Made by a program: the position numbers and the translations under genes. This document shows positions 1-12,690 of a stretch of DNA of 64,000 bases, in pieces. Source of the DNA: Patiria miniata (lineage: Eukaryota > Echinodermata > Asteroidea > Valvatida > Asterinidae). Every line of letters starts with the position of its first letter. Positions within the stretch are counted from its first letter, which is position 1. The stretch is taken from positions 12,289,176 to 12,353,175 of the forward strand of contig NW_024037056.1 in the NCBI RefSeq assembly GCF_015706575.1, written 5' to 3'. The notes under the pieces are model-generated. The model was given only the letters and a program-made list of their open reading frames with translations, ran no database searches and was not told the DNA's origin.

Positions 1-260
1 AATCCAGTGGCAGTGACTGTCAATATGTTGAGGCTTGGCCAGTGACATCCTGGAGCAGTACGGAGGATTTCAAGCATAATCCAGGCCTATATTTGCGCAT
101 GGCTGAGCATAAACAATACAAGGTCAGGCCCAAGACCTTGACACAGTGCATCCTATGAAATCAGTAACGCACTTTTGCCATGTAACCTCAATCCTCCAAA
201 TTCCTCCACATTGGCAAAGAGGATTTTGAAGGATTCAGGGCGGTTAGGGTTAAGCTTATT
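1..260 (+). repeat. Dispersed repeat family A, copy 1
   Basis: About 260 bp in the intron before the first visible CAMSAP exon. It closely matches (inverted) 39779-40160 and, in part, 49556-49940. Shared blocks include the CAGTGACTGTCAATATGTTGAGG type, a GGAGGATTTCAAGCATAATC block and recurring AATCCTCCAAA/GGAGGATTT words. It ends near a GGTTAGGGTT motif. No coding capacity is visible and the family is not recognised. Confidence 0.75.
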
Positions 261-369
261 GCACAACATCTGCCCTACACCTTACCCTCACTGCTGAAAT
301 AGAGCACATGTTTAACAAGTGACTGGCCAAAGACAGTTGTGCTTACAACATCTTTTATTGACTCGACAG

Positions 370-3300
370 GACCAATTGGATGAGGTTGAGAAACGCAAGA
401 TGCTGTTCCTCCAGAATCGTCTCAAGAAGCAGGAGGAGGAGAAAGCCAAGAGAGCATCCCGGGAGGCCGACATGGAGAAGAAGAGAGAACAGAACAGGTG
501 GGACCATACTCAAGAAAGTTATTACTTAATACATGTAGATATTAGATTGGCTGCTCAACTCTAGGAAATATGAGCAACTCACAATGCAGGGAAAGTGCCA
601 TTGACAGTTTGCCATCAAGCGTTGGCCTCAAAAGAGGACCCTTTCCAACTTCTCTGTTGAATTCCTACATCAGTACCCGATTTCATGAAACTTACGATGC
701 ATCACAGCACTGCGACGCGTCGTATCCCTACAATGCGTCGCAGCTGCGATGCATCCTGCTATCCATTTCACAAAACACGTAACTGCGACACGTCGTAGGT
801 GTATTTATAGCGCAACTCGGTGACTGTTTTATGTATTTATTCAGCATACAGTAAATAGTTGTCTGATATTCAACAAAGAGTCGTCGGATCTCCTCTCGAA
901 ATTTTTTAAAACGTAACACAAAATGGCGTACGTGTGATGCAATTTTAATGGAAAACAAGCTCTCAGTGGACTGTATAGCTACTTTGAAATTTCAACTGCA
1001 ATATTCCAAGCTAATTCATAATTATTCAATGCATTTTCTATTCACAACTTTACACACATTGTCTCGGTATTATAGTCTCGTTTATGTACTTTTACGGCAT
1101 AAAAATTGCTAAGAATCGTGGATCAACTTTATAAAACTTGTGAATTGATTATGTTGGGCTGGTTTATGTTAAGTCTTGAATGCGTCAAGACACTGCAAAC
1201 CAGGTCTTCAATTCCAGAGAGTTTGTGGTGGTTAGGACTACAAATTAATTGAAATTAGTTTCTCGCTTTGACACTTATTTTTCTATTGATCAGGCGGAAA
1301 CAAGAAGAACTGGAAGCCAAGAAAGCCGAGGAGAAAGCGCGGAGGGAACAGATCAGGCTGGACTACCAGAGACGCAAACAGCAAGACCAACAGGTACCAG
1401 ACCTTTTTAATGAAGCTTTTTACTCCAAGCTTAGAACTAGTCACAAGTCGTGAACTTTTCTTCAATTTCACGGATTCTTGCAAATTTCACGAATTTCACC
1501 CATTCTTGGCCACGACAGCGGATTGTTTATCCAGAGGTGAAATTGCTAAGTCTTGACTTGTGCACGCACATTTTTAAAATGAATGTGACTTATAGTATTG
1601 GTTGCTATGCACTCACACGATTCTACCACATGATTGGTTCAGGTCATAATATTTAAATGATATTCATTGTTATTCAAATTACACCAGGAGAGTGAACCAC
1701 CCCCAACGAGGCGGGCCAAGTCGACCAAGCCCCGCCCCAAATCCTGCATAGTGGAGGACCAAACGGATTTCGGCCGGCCCGCGGCAAGCCGCTACGGCTC
1801 GGATCGGGACCTGGACAATTACAGTAAGTAGTGGCATTTGGGGTTATTGAAGGTCAAACAAAAGGTGGTTGACCTCTAGGCAAGCATTGAAGGTCAAAGG
1901 TTAAAGGTCATGATTCACATGGGTCTTAGGGGTGCACACAATCAAATAAATTCCCATAGACATAATTCCCATACTTCAAAATTCTTTTAAAAATACTCGT
2001 AACTCTCACAGGTGTTCAGGCTGCACAGACAAATGATGATCAACGTGTCGTCTTTCATTTTCTTTTCAATTTTTTGGTGGGTTGACCCATGACTTTTCAA
2101 GAAATTCTCCCCTAAAGAAGACAACCCCTAAAACGAGTGATGTTTCCCAAAGTGGAAAAGTAGCCATCTTGAAAACGGATCCCTCCACAACATGGCTAAA
2201 TAGCGCCACTTTCGGGCCCGATTGCATCCCAAATGCTCAGAATTGGAACCCCAAGTCCGGGCCAGAGGTTCATTACCATATCTCTTCAATTTCCCAATTC
2301 CATGGCTCTAAAAACTCTCTAATAGAGAAGAATTTGTTCAAGAGCTCAGCGGACGGATTTTTTGCCTATTTAAATGTGTGCACCCTTAGGCAGAGTGTTG
2401 AATTCTCAATTTAAAAAAGATCCAAAACGCAGGAAAACTTCAAATGCTATGTGACAATTAATTCCTTGTTAAGAATGAGCAAGGGTAAAATTGGGGTCAG
2501 AGGTCAATGTTCAGGGTCAAAGTTCAAATTGCCTAATGTATGGTCTCTGTGCAGAAACTATATAGGGCGCTGTGTTACGAAAATTCAACACATTCAAGCA
2601 CAGGTTCGCATATGCGAAGGGCCAAAAGTTTTCTCAAACAATTTTGGAACAAGTAAACACAAACTTATATCATTTTGTGATAAAGCACACGCAAGTGTTG
2701 GCATGCAACATAAATGGCGGTCAAACTTTTCTTGCTACGCATATTCAGACGTATTATGCACATAGTCCATAGGGTCATGAATGTTGGTTGTCGTTACAAA
2801 TTTTTTGTTTACTTGTGGATGCTGCATATAAAGGCACTAGCGCATTGTGGTCATTGAGTTCTGGATTCTGTTTTTGAGTTTGCATTTTTGAAGTAAAAAG
2901 GTTTAAATATTTTTTCTTAAGGAGATACATGTACATCTAAGATTTCATATACAATAGGTTTCTCTCAAACGACGTCACTTCCTTCATATTGCCACGTGCA
3001 TCGGCATTTTGGGCGTCAAATTTTCATGGCGCGCATCGGCTGCGCCATGTTTCGAAGACATTTCGAGCAACACGCAAGCGTGTTTAGAACATTTTGCACA
3101 CTGCGCGCACATGTACCTGATTGTGTTAAATACGCAGTTGTAATTTTCCTACGAAGATGGCGCTCTGTGAGAGAGATCTATTCCAGCACATGCCACATTA
3201 TTACATAAGGCAACATAACCATATATGAATCAATTTCAGCTCATATCTCACATGTATGTCTTTTCAGTGCATTTTTTCAGTGCTCAGAATTGCAGTGAGA

Positions 3301-6300
3301 AGTTGTTTGCCGCCCTCTGTTGGCTTTCTGTGGTGGACGGAAATTAATTCATTGGTAGAGCTTTCTAAATGCACTGATAACATAGTCGTTTTGAGATAAA
3401 GTCTAACAAAGTAATGTCTTTTTTTGTTGCTCTGTTAAAAGAACATTACTCAGTTTTTACTTTGAAGTGAAAAAAATAAAGAAATGTTAGATTGCATTTA
3501 ATAACCAAAAATATCGACAGGCAAGAAATTGTGAGTTTTCCACTGCAAAGTAAAAACTAGGATCTCAGTAACATTGCACAATGATACAACGCTCTCCGAC
3601 CTTCAGGTGCCCCGAAGAAATCCTTCACAGTGAAAGCGCCCTCTAGTGGTGGCAGTGGTGACAGTCACCTCAAAGCGCCCCCTGTTGCCGGCCCCGTGCC
3701 AGCTGGGGCCGTGGGTGGCGCCGCTGGTATGTTTCGTGGTTTGGCGTGCCGTGTTATATTTGTGGTCGTGACATTTCATTCCATCAACCACCTAAAAAAT
3801 AAATTCCCGAATAACTCATGATTTGCTGTTTTCGTTCATGCTAACATCACATACATTTGTACTCACTGTATTTTTTTGGGAAAACCAACCCATCCTTTGT
3901 TATTCATCATTTCACCGTAAATATTTGTTTGCAGAAGAGAAGCTGCACAAAAAGTAGAGCGCAGCACTTGCGTCAGGATAGGCTTTTGATTTTTTTTTTT
4001 AAATTTTTTTTTACCTTTCCAAGAACCAGATTACAACCATTAAAACTAAGATTCACCTGTTTTCATTGAGATTAAGCCTCCTGATATCTGAACAGTCCCA
4101 GACAGTTAAAAAAAACTCAATCGTCTTCCCCTGCCATGCCTTTTACACAGGCTAGTCACCAACAGTCAGATCACATTTCAAGCAAGCACTCTGACTAGCA
4201 GGGGTGTAAAATCTCAGCTTTAAAGCTGATTTTAGCTTTTTTTGTTTTGGATTTCAGCTTTTTTTCCTCACTTGCTATGTACAGAAGTACTGGAGATTTC
4301 AAAAGTTCAGCTTTTTTACGCCGTTTTTTAGGTGTTTTCAGCTCTTATTATCAGTGGTCACTCACACCCCTGGACTAGTCGAATTCAGTCCACAGGCAAA
4401 AGCTGGCAAGTGGTGGGCACAGCTGGCTTATCAATCTCCTACAGTCAAGGCATAGCTGTATCAAGTCTCATAAATAGTTACAGCCAGTCAATCCTGCTTT
4501 ATGTAGGCTGGGAGCTCTTAACTATTGAAAAGTCACTGGATTGATTTTGACGGAAAGGACAACTTGGCAGTTAGCACAGAATGTATTTTTGCATAGCAGG
4601 GTTAAGGAGGATATAGAGTTTAGCCACTATTTACATGTCCATGCACATTGCAGCTTGACTTTTGATGCCTGTCGATGAAAATCAAAAGAACAGACACGTT
4701 CCTGCCTGTCCTGCCATTATCCAACCTGAGGCGTTATGCTAAAAGCCATAGGTTTTTAGACAGAACAGGAGGCTATCTAGAATTACTATACCTCATACAT
4801 ATTCATGATCAAGAGCCGAGTTCTCACTGGTCCATTCGCCATCACGTGTCAGCCGCTAGTTTTGCTGTTTACCAAGCGCGCAGGCGAAGTTTCACGTACA
4901 AGTTCAATACGCATGCATAGTAGACTATCGCACTAGTTACCACTGGGCTAGTCTACGCATGCACTTTACAAGTCAATCGTGGAACTACATGTAAGTGCGT
5001 CGTACCTTACTTGTAAGAATTCCCATGGCCTCCTTTTTCATCTACCGTGATTTTCCTATCATGATGTTTGTCTCAAACTTTAATTTACATGCCGTTGATT
5101 TGCAAAGTTGTTCGAAAATGTTGCCTTATTTGGAGCATTTATTTGTGTCACATTTAAGAACAGATTTTATTTAATTTCAGCTCATTGTGGTGCAGAATTT
5201 GTGAATTTTTTAAAATATTTTTTTTAATAAAAAATGTCTTAAATTTCAGTGTTTCCATTGTTTCTGCCAAGTAACGTTTTTGTGCAACTTTTTGTGAAAT
5301 GATGGAATTTTTAGAGACTTTCATATTCAGTCATTTCAATCCTTTTAGTATTGCATGACAAACGTAAACTAAACATTATGTGTCATCTTTATCTATAAAT
5401 TTTAGTTACTTCATTTTTTTCATGGCGTCTTATAAGTCATTGTTTTTTTCAACTTATTCTTCATTATATTTGTTTCTCATCACTCATCCCCACTCTTTAC
5501 TTCACTTCGATTTCTCTGCACATTTGCACTAATTCCGCTGTAATATTAACCCCAACAGAGAAACCAGGGCCACCCACCTCGCCCAAACAGCAGGGGGTCT
5601 CCCAAGAAACAAGCGAGGGCGCCGCACAAGAAAAACTAACCCCTAAGTCCCCCAAATTGGAAGAGAGAAAGCCCGAGCCGGTTGCTAAGCAACTGACCCC
5701 CCAGTCTCCTAAGGTCAGGGAGATCAAGCAGCCGTCCCCGGTGTACCGGAAACAGGACAACAAACAGCAGCTTCAGGTCGAAGGTCAAGCGGACGAGGTT
5801 GCGGGCAGCTCGAGTGCGGCCAGCGTGGTGTCTCAGGACAGTAATGGTTCTGGGGGTGGTGGCACCGCAACACCGGAATATCAGGGTTTGTGGACGAAGA
5901 CTTTCCCACCCCACCACCCCGCTCGAGTATTTGCACATGTTTTTGTGGTGTGACGAACCTGTTTTGCATGTTAAATTGCTTTTGAAAAAAATTCAGTTGC
6001 CTTTGTGTGCATGGCTCATTTTGATTTTTGCTGGCCGACTTTTGTGTGTGTCTGTTCTCTGAATTGTCCACCGATTTCCCTTTTAGCATATCTGCAAAGT
6101 TTCTCCCAAATCAGTGTTTCTTCTCGATGCGCCGTTTGCATGATTTGTTTCGTCTTGTGCCTTGAAGTCGGTTGTCGGTCGGGTTCTTTGTCTGAATTTT
6201 TTGGTCGGTGTGTTGAAAGTGTCATATCATTGTCGACTGTCATCTTTTCACAATAAAATAACTTGAAAGCAGAAACGTTATCATACCCCTACAGAGTTTG

Positions 6301-9300
6301 ATGTGAAGCTATCGACCAGTTCACCACAAACATGACCAAAAAATTATTTGTGGTATTTTTTCTATTTTAATAGGATTTCCAATTTTGTAGTTCTTTGATT
6401 TCCTATTACGTGTATTTCCTCCATTTTCAGCATTCTGTGCTGTAGACATTACACTTTTGGGGTCCTGCGAGACACACTTTTCCTATTTATTTTCTGGAGG
6501 GTCAAATATGGTGCCTGGATACTGAGACAAATATCTCCCTGTGTTCGACGTTCTTGGAAAGACGTATTGACTTGTCAAAGAATTCTGCTGGGCAACTGTA
6601 AAGATGTGTGTGATGAGATTATATATCAGATGATTGATGTTGCCCAGGGCAAAACTGTAGCATTTTGGTTCCGCTTTTTCGCCTGTGCTGGTCCGGACTA
6701 TGTTCTTTCCCGTGGGATGCAGTGGTCCTGATGATGTGATCAACCTATCTTGCTTGCATACTTGCTGTAGTCTTTGTTCCCAATTTGTCTCCAATGCCAG
6801 TGGTTTACAATAATATTTGTAAACTAGTGGTGGAGTTATGATCACAGCCTTGTGTTCTGCCAACCCCAGTGAATGCTTTTGTACAAAGCCCGGTTCATTC
6901 TTCATGCAAAAGCTAATGCGAAGCGAATTTGACGGCACGAAACATTCGCTGTGAAATTCGCCCGAGTTGAAATATGTTCAACTTTTACGAATTCGCAGCG
7001 TGATTACTTGCCATGACGTCACTGATTCGCGTTCACTTTCGCTTTTGCTTTCACGCCGAGTATGAACTGGGCTTAACCCGTTCCTCCGCAACATTCTTCT
7101 TTTATCCCATTTTCTTGCCTGCGTTTTATCCTCCACGTCCTTGAGCTCAATCCAAGCTTAGGCCATGTTCGAAACGCATCTCCAGAGCTACGGCTTCACC
7201 TATTGTCAGCATTTCCTTACGTAGTTGCAGTTGACGAGGATCTAGACAACAGCTCTAGACATGAAAATTTGGATGTTGCCTTATTTAGTGTCCTAGTGAC
7301 CTGTATTATTACCGTGCATGTATTTTTACACTTCCCCAAATTTTGCATTCCAACATTTTGCCCGGGTCTAAAACCCATTGTACCCAGACGTCCACGCTTG
7401 TTCTCCTGATGTGCTTGTAACCCTTATACCCAGTTGTACCTGTCCCCAATACCTATTGTACCCAGACATCCATGCTTAAGCTTGCTGTCCTTTTTTACAT
7501 GTAATTGTAACCCTTGTACAGTTGTACCTGCCCCCTACACCCATTGTACCCAGACATCCATGCTTGCGCTTGCTCTCCATATGTATGTAATTGTAACCCT
7601 TGTACCAAGTTGTACCCGCCACAAACACCCATTGTACCCAGACATCCACACTTGTGCTTGCTCTCCTTTTGTACATGTAATTGTAACCCTTGTACCCAGT
7701 TGTACCTGCCCCCAACACCCATTGTACCCAGACATCCATGCTTGTGCTTGCTCTCCATATGTACATGTAACCCTTGTACCTAGTTGTACCCGCCCTCAAC
7801 ACCCATTGTACCCAGACATCCACGCTTGTGCTTGCTCTCCTTATGAACATGTACATAATTGTAACCCTTGTACCCAGTTTACCCGCCCCAACACCTATTG
7901 TACCCAGACATCCATGCTGCTTGTTCTCCCTATAAACATGTACCCATTTGTACCCGCTCCCTACCCTTCCTACATGCCAGAACACCCAGTACCACCCATG
8001 TTATTAATATCCAATTTTTAAACATAGCCACAAATGTTGTATTGAATTCCACGCATTGTTTGAATACCTTTGCCTATTGTTCACTCACAGTTTTCAACTC
8101 GTGTTCATTCCTTGAAATAATGTATTGAATTTATATCAGTTTTTCAAAACCATCTTGTTCTTTGTCACTGATCCAACACCAATTGCATACATGTTCATGT
8201 AGTTGTGCATTTGCATTGTGACATTGAAAAGGATGCCAGTTTCATGATGTGTGCGATACATTTTTTTTCACAGTTGTACAGTAATTTCCAATGTCATAAG
8301 CACGTTTGAATTTCCTTGCTACACAAATCAGAATGCTTTTTCTTAAAGATGTTTTTTTTTTCAAAATTGCATTTTGAGTGAATGAATGCTTGAAATGCAT
8401 GCACAGTTTTGCATTAAAAGTATTTAAAAGTATCTGTTAAAGAAAACTGTCAAAATTGGATGACTGAAATAGGCTCAACAATTCTTGAGGAATTTTCTTA
8501 CAAATTTTAAGCGAAAACTTCTTCTAAATGTGAAGTCGAAGAAACCAATGCCGACAAAATATTCATTGCTAAATATCCAATATTAAAATATGTACTTTTT
8601 AAAGCTCTAAATAACTTGCGCATAAGATAAATGCTATACTTGGATTTTATTGAAATCGTGACTTAAAAGATGTCTTGGACATTTGCAATTTTTTTTACAG
8701 AAAACTCTTTCGGTCAAACACAGTGGCTGACTCCTTTCTCCTCCTAAAATGGCTCCTTTTTATCTATTCTTCAGGTCCCAAGTTGTACGTTAAGCCGACA
8801 ACGAAATCCAATCGACACATCATCACCAACGCCATCTCCCACTGCGTCTTGGCCGGCACTGTCAACAAGGATCACAAGGAGAAAGTCCTAGAGGTATGGC
8901 CCCTGCCAAAAGTTAACAGCCTCTTAACCAAATAATGAAAGGTTTGTGGAAACACCATGTGCAAATAACTAAGAGAATGGTTCTGTAAAGGAACCAGAGG
9001 TATAAACTCGACATTCTGGTCAGTATGCTCTGACCGTCTTCAGGAGAGTGCCGAAACTCTAAAAAGGAAACACTTAAGTAGCAAAAGCGAAATCGGTGAA
9101 GTGTGAAGTTGCATCCTGTGTGGATGCCAAGTAGCTAGGATCCTAGAGCAAGCTTGGTCTCTTAACCCTTAACCTCCACAATCCTTCAAAATCTCCTTGG
9201 AGGTTTTGGAGGATTTCAACCGAGGCCTCTTTTCTTTGCACACATGGAAACTCATTCAACTTTGTCATTGTTCGTTCACAGTTATGCTGAAAGCAAATAT

Positions 9301-10650
9301 TATCCGTTACGGTGCTATCGTTGTTCTTAAATCTTGGAGTGTCATGGCCTATCGATTAAGAGCACCGCACCGGACTCGTGCTCTGGTGTTTCAGAGGCAG
9401 CAGAATGTGGGTTCCAGCCCGGGTCTGGACACTTGTGCCCTTAAGCAAGGCACTTAACCATGATTGCTTCGTCCTTCCGATGAGATGTAAAGCCGTAGGC
9501 CCCATGTGTTGTGTAATGCACGTTAAAGAACCCAGTGACACTTATCGCTGAAAGAAGGGGTTTGCCCCGGTGTTTCTGGCCTCCTGTTAAAACTCCCCTG
9601 CGGTGTCCTTTAATAAGAGAAGAACCAACCAAGTATCTTGGACATTTTTTTTCCGTCATCCACAAGATAGACTTTTACTTAAATTGTACTTATTGTTGGA
9701 TAAGTACAAGTCTATATCTTGGTCTCTTGAATTTTCTTGCTTTCTTTCTTTTCTTTTTTTTGATGACAATAATCATTTTCGTTCCTCAGGAGTTGGCCAA
9801 GGCCGAAGCCAAGCATTTCATCATCCTGTTCCGAGACGCTCAGCTCCAGTTCCGCTCGCTATACGGCTACTCACCGGACTCAGAGGAACTCTACAAACTC
9901 TTCGGAGTCGGGCCTAGACACATCACCCACAAGATGTATGAGAACCTATACAAGTGAGTTTGTGCACAAGTCTATGGGAATGTCTCCCAAATGACCCATT
10001 GTATACATTTTGTTACAGATTTTTGTGTAGACATTTTTGTGTAGATATTTCGAGCATGGGTAGGCAGGCCTCAGGGCTAAAGTGTTTAAGTACACTTTTG
10101 CTTACCCTGGCCGGTTTGGATTGTTTTATTGTCCTTGTTTTCTGTCCCTCTACATTGTATCTCCTCTCTCCTGTCAAACTGTCCACTCTCCTTTCCTTCC
10201 CCCCCCCCCCCCCCCCATCCATTCCTTCTCGCATCCTTCAGTCCCATCTGTCTGGTCTGGTCATACTTTTTCAATTTCCAGTTTTTGTTTATTTTATGAT
10301 AAATATTTGCTTTGTCATTGTACTTTTGTTTTTGTTGGCCGAATAAATAATAATAATAATAATAATAATTATATAAATCGATATAATTATAATAAATATA
10401 TTAAATAAAAATTATAAAGTTGTTGCCTCTGATTTTTATCCGAAACCCTCTGCTCTTCGGGCTTCCACAAACTTCTCCCAATGCACGCTTCTTATTATAT
10501 TTCAATCCCTCTTTGTTGTTATTCAGGTACAATTCCGGCAGTAAACAGTTCAGCAAGATTCCCTCCAAGACGATGTCTGTCTCGGTGGACGGTCTGACCA
10601 TCGCTTCGTCTTACTGGCTGAATAAAAAAGGCCCCTCCAAGAAGAAGTGA
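370..10650 (+). CDS. CAMSAP: CAMSAP/Patronin-family protein, 3' part with CKK domain (partial, 8 exons)
   Basis: Exons: 370-497, 1294-1393, 1688-1823, 3607-3726, 5559-5885, 8775-8893, 9790-9953, 10527-10650 (TGA). All joins keep frame (phases 2,0,1,1,1,0,2) and use GT-AG sites, giving 405 residues. Residues 1 to ~75 are a highly charged Lys/Glu/Arg coiled coil. Residues ~76-270 are low-complexity Pro/Ser/Gly/Lys linker. Residues ~271-405 match the CKK domain, with recognisable blocks such as GPKLYVKP, NAISHC.LAG, HFIILFRDAQLQFR and KTMSVSVD, then a basic tail KKGPSKKK. CKK domains bind microtubules and let CAMSAP/Patronin proteins recognise and protect minus ends; the coiled coil is the usual region before it. 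The N-terminal calponin-homology region and further coiled coils must lie upstream of the window. Family assignment is firm. Which vertebrate paralogue it corresponds to cannot be told, and invertebrates usually have one. Confidence 0.95.
1927..2387. mobile_element. Non-autonomous TIR element (family K) in CAMSAP intron
   Basis: The ends are inverted repeats of about 22 bp: TTAGGGGTGCACACA at the left and its near complement TGTGTGCACCCTTA at the right. About 460 bp separates the outer ends and the interior has no convincing gene. The two ends and the lack of coding content suggest a MITE. I could not define a target duplication. Confidence 0.5.
4147..4575 (+). repeat. Dispersed repeat family L, copy 1 (interrupted by a hAT-like insertion)
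   Basis: Matches 35318-35588 at moderate to high identity over blocks such as CACAGGCTAGTCA.CA, GGGCACAGCTGGCTTATCAA and ACAGCCAGTCAATCCTGCTT. The element at 4199-4372 splits this copy and is absent from the other. The family is not recognised. Confidence 0.75.
4199..4372. mobile_element. 174-bp hAT-like non-autonomous element with 6-bp target duplication
   Basis: The ends are CAGGGGTGTAA and (right) CTCACACCCCTG, which are inverted repeats of the CAGGGGTG type typical of hAT elements. The element is bounded by direct repeats GACTAG at 4193-4198 and 4373-4378. The uninterrupted copy of the host repeat (near 35365) has a single GACTAG at the matching place, so the insertion is directly visible. 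hAT elements normally make 8-bp duplications. The 6-bp length seen here is a caveat, perhaps from later mutation. Confidence 0.7.
6886..7074. mobile_element. Short TIR element family J, copy 1
   Basis: About 190 bp with inverted ends AAGCCCGGTTCATTCTTCATGC / GAGTATGAACTGGGCTT. The interior contains GCGAAATTCGCC and AATTCGCAGCG blocks. Related copies are at 10707-10884 and 12425-12690. No coding content is visible, and it reads as a MITE. Confidence 0.6.
7365..7985 (+). repeat. Minisatellite, ~85-100 bp unit, about 6-7 copies, in CAMSAP intron
   Basis: Repeated words are CATTGTACCCAGACATCCA, CTTGTGCTTGCTCTCC, ATGTACATGTAATTGTAACC and TTGTACC.AGTTGTACC, recurring every ~85-100 bp with small internal changes. 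The array lies between the exons at 5559-5885 and 8775-8893. Long open frames over it on both strands are a by-product of the tandem repeat. Confidence 0.9.
8930..9050. repeat. Dispersed repeat family M, copy 1 (retroelement-tail-like)
   Basis: About 115 bp nearly identical to 15258-15385. Shared features are AATAATGAAAGGTTTG, AACCAGAGGTATAAACTCGA and a small inverted repeat GGTCAGTATGCTCTGACC. The complementary strand reads like the 3' tails of Penelope-like retroelements, but I cannot prove that from the sequence. Confidence 0.65.
9335..9620 (+). mobile_element. Deu-domain SINE with tRNA-like head
   Basis: The first ~90 bp (TGGCCTATCGATTAAG..., then GGTTCCAGCCC) resemble a pol III A box and B box. 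The body follows with CCCTTAAGCAAGGCACTTAA, GATGAGATGTAAAGCCG and AACGCACGTTAAAGAACCC-type blocks, which are characteristic of the Deu domain of deuterostome SINEs. It sits in the CAMSAP intron between exons 6 and 7 of this window. Confidence 0.75.
10200..10400 (+). repeat. Poly-C run and (AAT)n microsatellite
   Basis: A pure C tract lies at about 10200-10217. An (AAT)n tract lies at about 10344-10368, followed by A/T-rich sequence, in the last CAMSAP intron before the final exon at 10527. Confidence 0.9.
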
Positions 10651-10706
10651 GGACAATCTCGCGTCTCAATCTAGCCTCTTAGAAAAGTAACGAGAAAATG
10701 CAGACT

Positions 10707-10884
10707 TCGTGCCAGTTCATACTCCATGTGAATGTGAAGCAAATTCGACGTCATGAAATATTCACTGCGAAATTCGCCAGATTTGAGATGTGTTCAACTT
10801 TTGCAAATTCGCAGCGCGAAAACTTATCATGATGTCACAAATTCGTTTTCGCATTCACTTCGCGCCGAGTATGAATTTGGCCTT
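10707..10884. mobile_element. Short TIR element family J, copy 2
   Basis: Matches copy 1 through CCAGTTCATACTC, GCGAAATTCGCCAGA, AATTCGCAGCGCGAAAACTT and CGCGCCGAGTATGAA. It begins about 55 bp after the CAMSAP stop codon, so it is likely part of the 3' UTR. Confidence 0.6.
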
Positions 10885-12424
10885 GAATTTTACTTGACTT
10901 GTCACAGCGTCATCATCAATTATCAGCTCTGCATAAATTAATAAGGATAGACCTCAAAACTCCCAGACACTTCAAAATCCACCTGAAGTTTTTTTTTTTA
11001 GGATTTTGAAGGATTGGGGGAGGTAAACTCCCTTCACAATGGACCCTTCCCTGCCTGTTAATCAGACAGGGCGCATTGACCAATGAAATCGCATGCTTTG
11101 GTCAGGTGACCATGGCAGCTCAGTCAAATTCATTCATAAAACCAAAGGTGGGCGGGGCTTATGACCAATCCGGAATGGTCCATTGCACTAAGTTGAAATA
11201 TAAGGGGTGTTTATTTTTTTAACACAATGGAGGATTTCAGAGGATTCAGACATGTTTCTGACAAAATTTGTTGTTAAATGTGCAAAATAATTTCAAACTA
11301 ACACAAAAACTTCAAAATGCTCTTCAGTGTGTAAAATACTGTGAATGGAATCTTTAATGTTTCAACTATTTCTCCGATTTCCCCAACTTTTTTCCTGAAT
11401 TTTTTTTTTTTTCGCATGGAAGAATTTTTCCATACATTTCCAGAGTGATAAGCATCACGCTCTCGTTCAAGTGCCGTATAGTATATAAACTTATATTAAC
11501 CAAACTATTATATTGTATTTAAAAACCTTAATACGCGTACATATTACAGTCAGTGCAATGTTATATTCGTGTCGCCTATTATCGGTCAGTCGGTGTCGTG
11601 GAAAGTGGTCAAAATGGTGGTCAGGGAAAAAACGAGATCAATTTATAAATCTTTTAATCAGTTCTGCTGCGAAATTGAAACTTGAAACAATTCTTTTGGA
11701 CATAAACCATAAAACAGGACAACTTGCAAGCTACGTATATTTCTTCTTTAACGTTTTGGACATCAGTTTTGATTGGTTATTAATGGTAATACATTTATGT
11801 AATCATTTCATATTTTGGGCATTGGGGGATAAATTGTTAAGGTTTGGTTTGGGTTTCTTTGTTGCCGGGATCCATTAGGCAGGTGTCTTGATGCTATAAG
11901 CGTGTCTAAAGACAGGACATATTTTCTTAAAAATTTGGACAAAATTTTTGCAGTCAGTGTGACCAACCTCTCAACGTAATGATCGCATAATGGTTTCTAG
12001 GTTCATGTAGATGTAAGCATACCCCTACCCCACCCCACCCCCCCCCCCCCCCAGGAAAAAAGGAGACGAATTGCCCTTCAATCTAAGCAAAGACTATCTT
12101 GTTTTGACCACAAACGAAAGAATATTAATCCAGAAATTTAAGCCCATTGCATTTCCTTATCTTTTTTTTATTTCAGCTCTCGAAACAGTAAAACAACAGG
12201 ATACATTTATTACATATTTTTCTTTTGCTCTTCTACCATTGTACAGAACCTGACCCTTTGAACATTAATGTCAGCATTATTTATATGACACTCATTTATA
12301 ATTATTTATTTTACTTTAACAGTTGGTTTAATACTAAGGTGGCAAAAGCTTTAATGATAAATATTCATAAAACTGTTAACATAAGAATGCATTATTTATA
12401 CTTCAGTCAATTTCTACCGACCTT

Positions 12425-12690
12425 CAGGCCGTTTCATGCGAATGCGAAGCGAATGTGAATGCGAAATTCACTAGAGTTGAAGTATGTGTCAAACTTTTGT
12501 GAATTCACAGCGCGAAAACTTGCCATTATGTCACAAACGCAGTTTAGGCCAGTTCACATTTTGCATATGCAGCGCAGATGTTATGTCCCAAAACCCTCGC
12601 AGCGAAATTCACCAATGAAATGTGTTAAACTCTTGCGAAGACTTTAATAGCGTGACGTCACAAATTCATGTTGGCTATCGCGATAACAGG
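12425..12690. mobile_element. Family J element, copy 3 (diverged, compound)
   Basis: Contains two runs of family J-like sequence (GCGAAGCGAATGTGAATGC, AATTCACAGCGCGAAAACTT, GCAGCGAAATTCACCA), suggesting a nested or partly duplicated copy. No coding content is visible. Confidence 0.5.

Noticed and set aside
7434..8021. 195-codon open frame in CAMSAP intron (and overlapping reverse frames)
   Set aside because: Lies on the ~85-100-bp minisatellite, with open frames in several frames on both strands.
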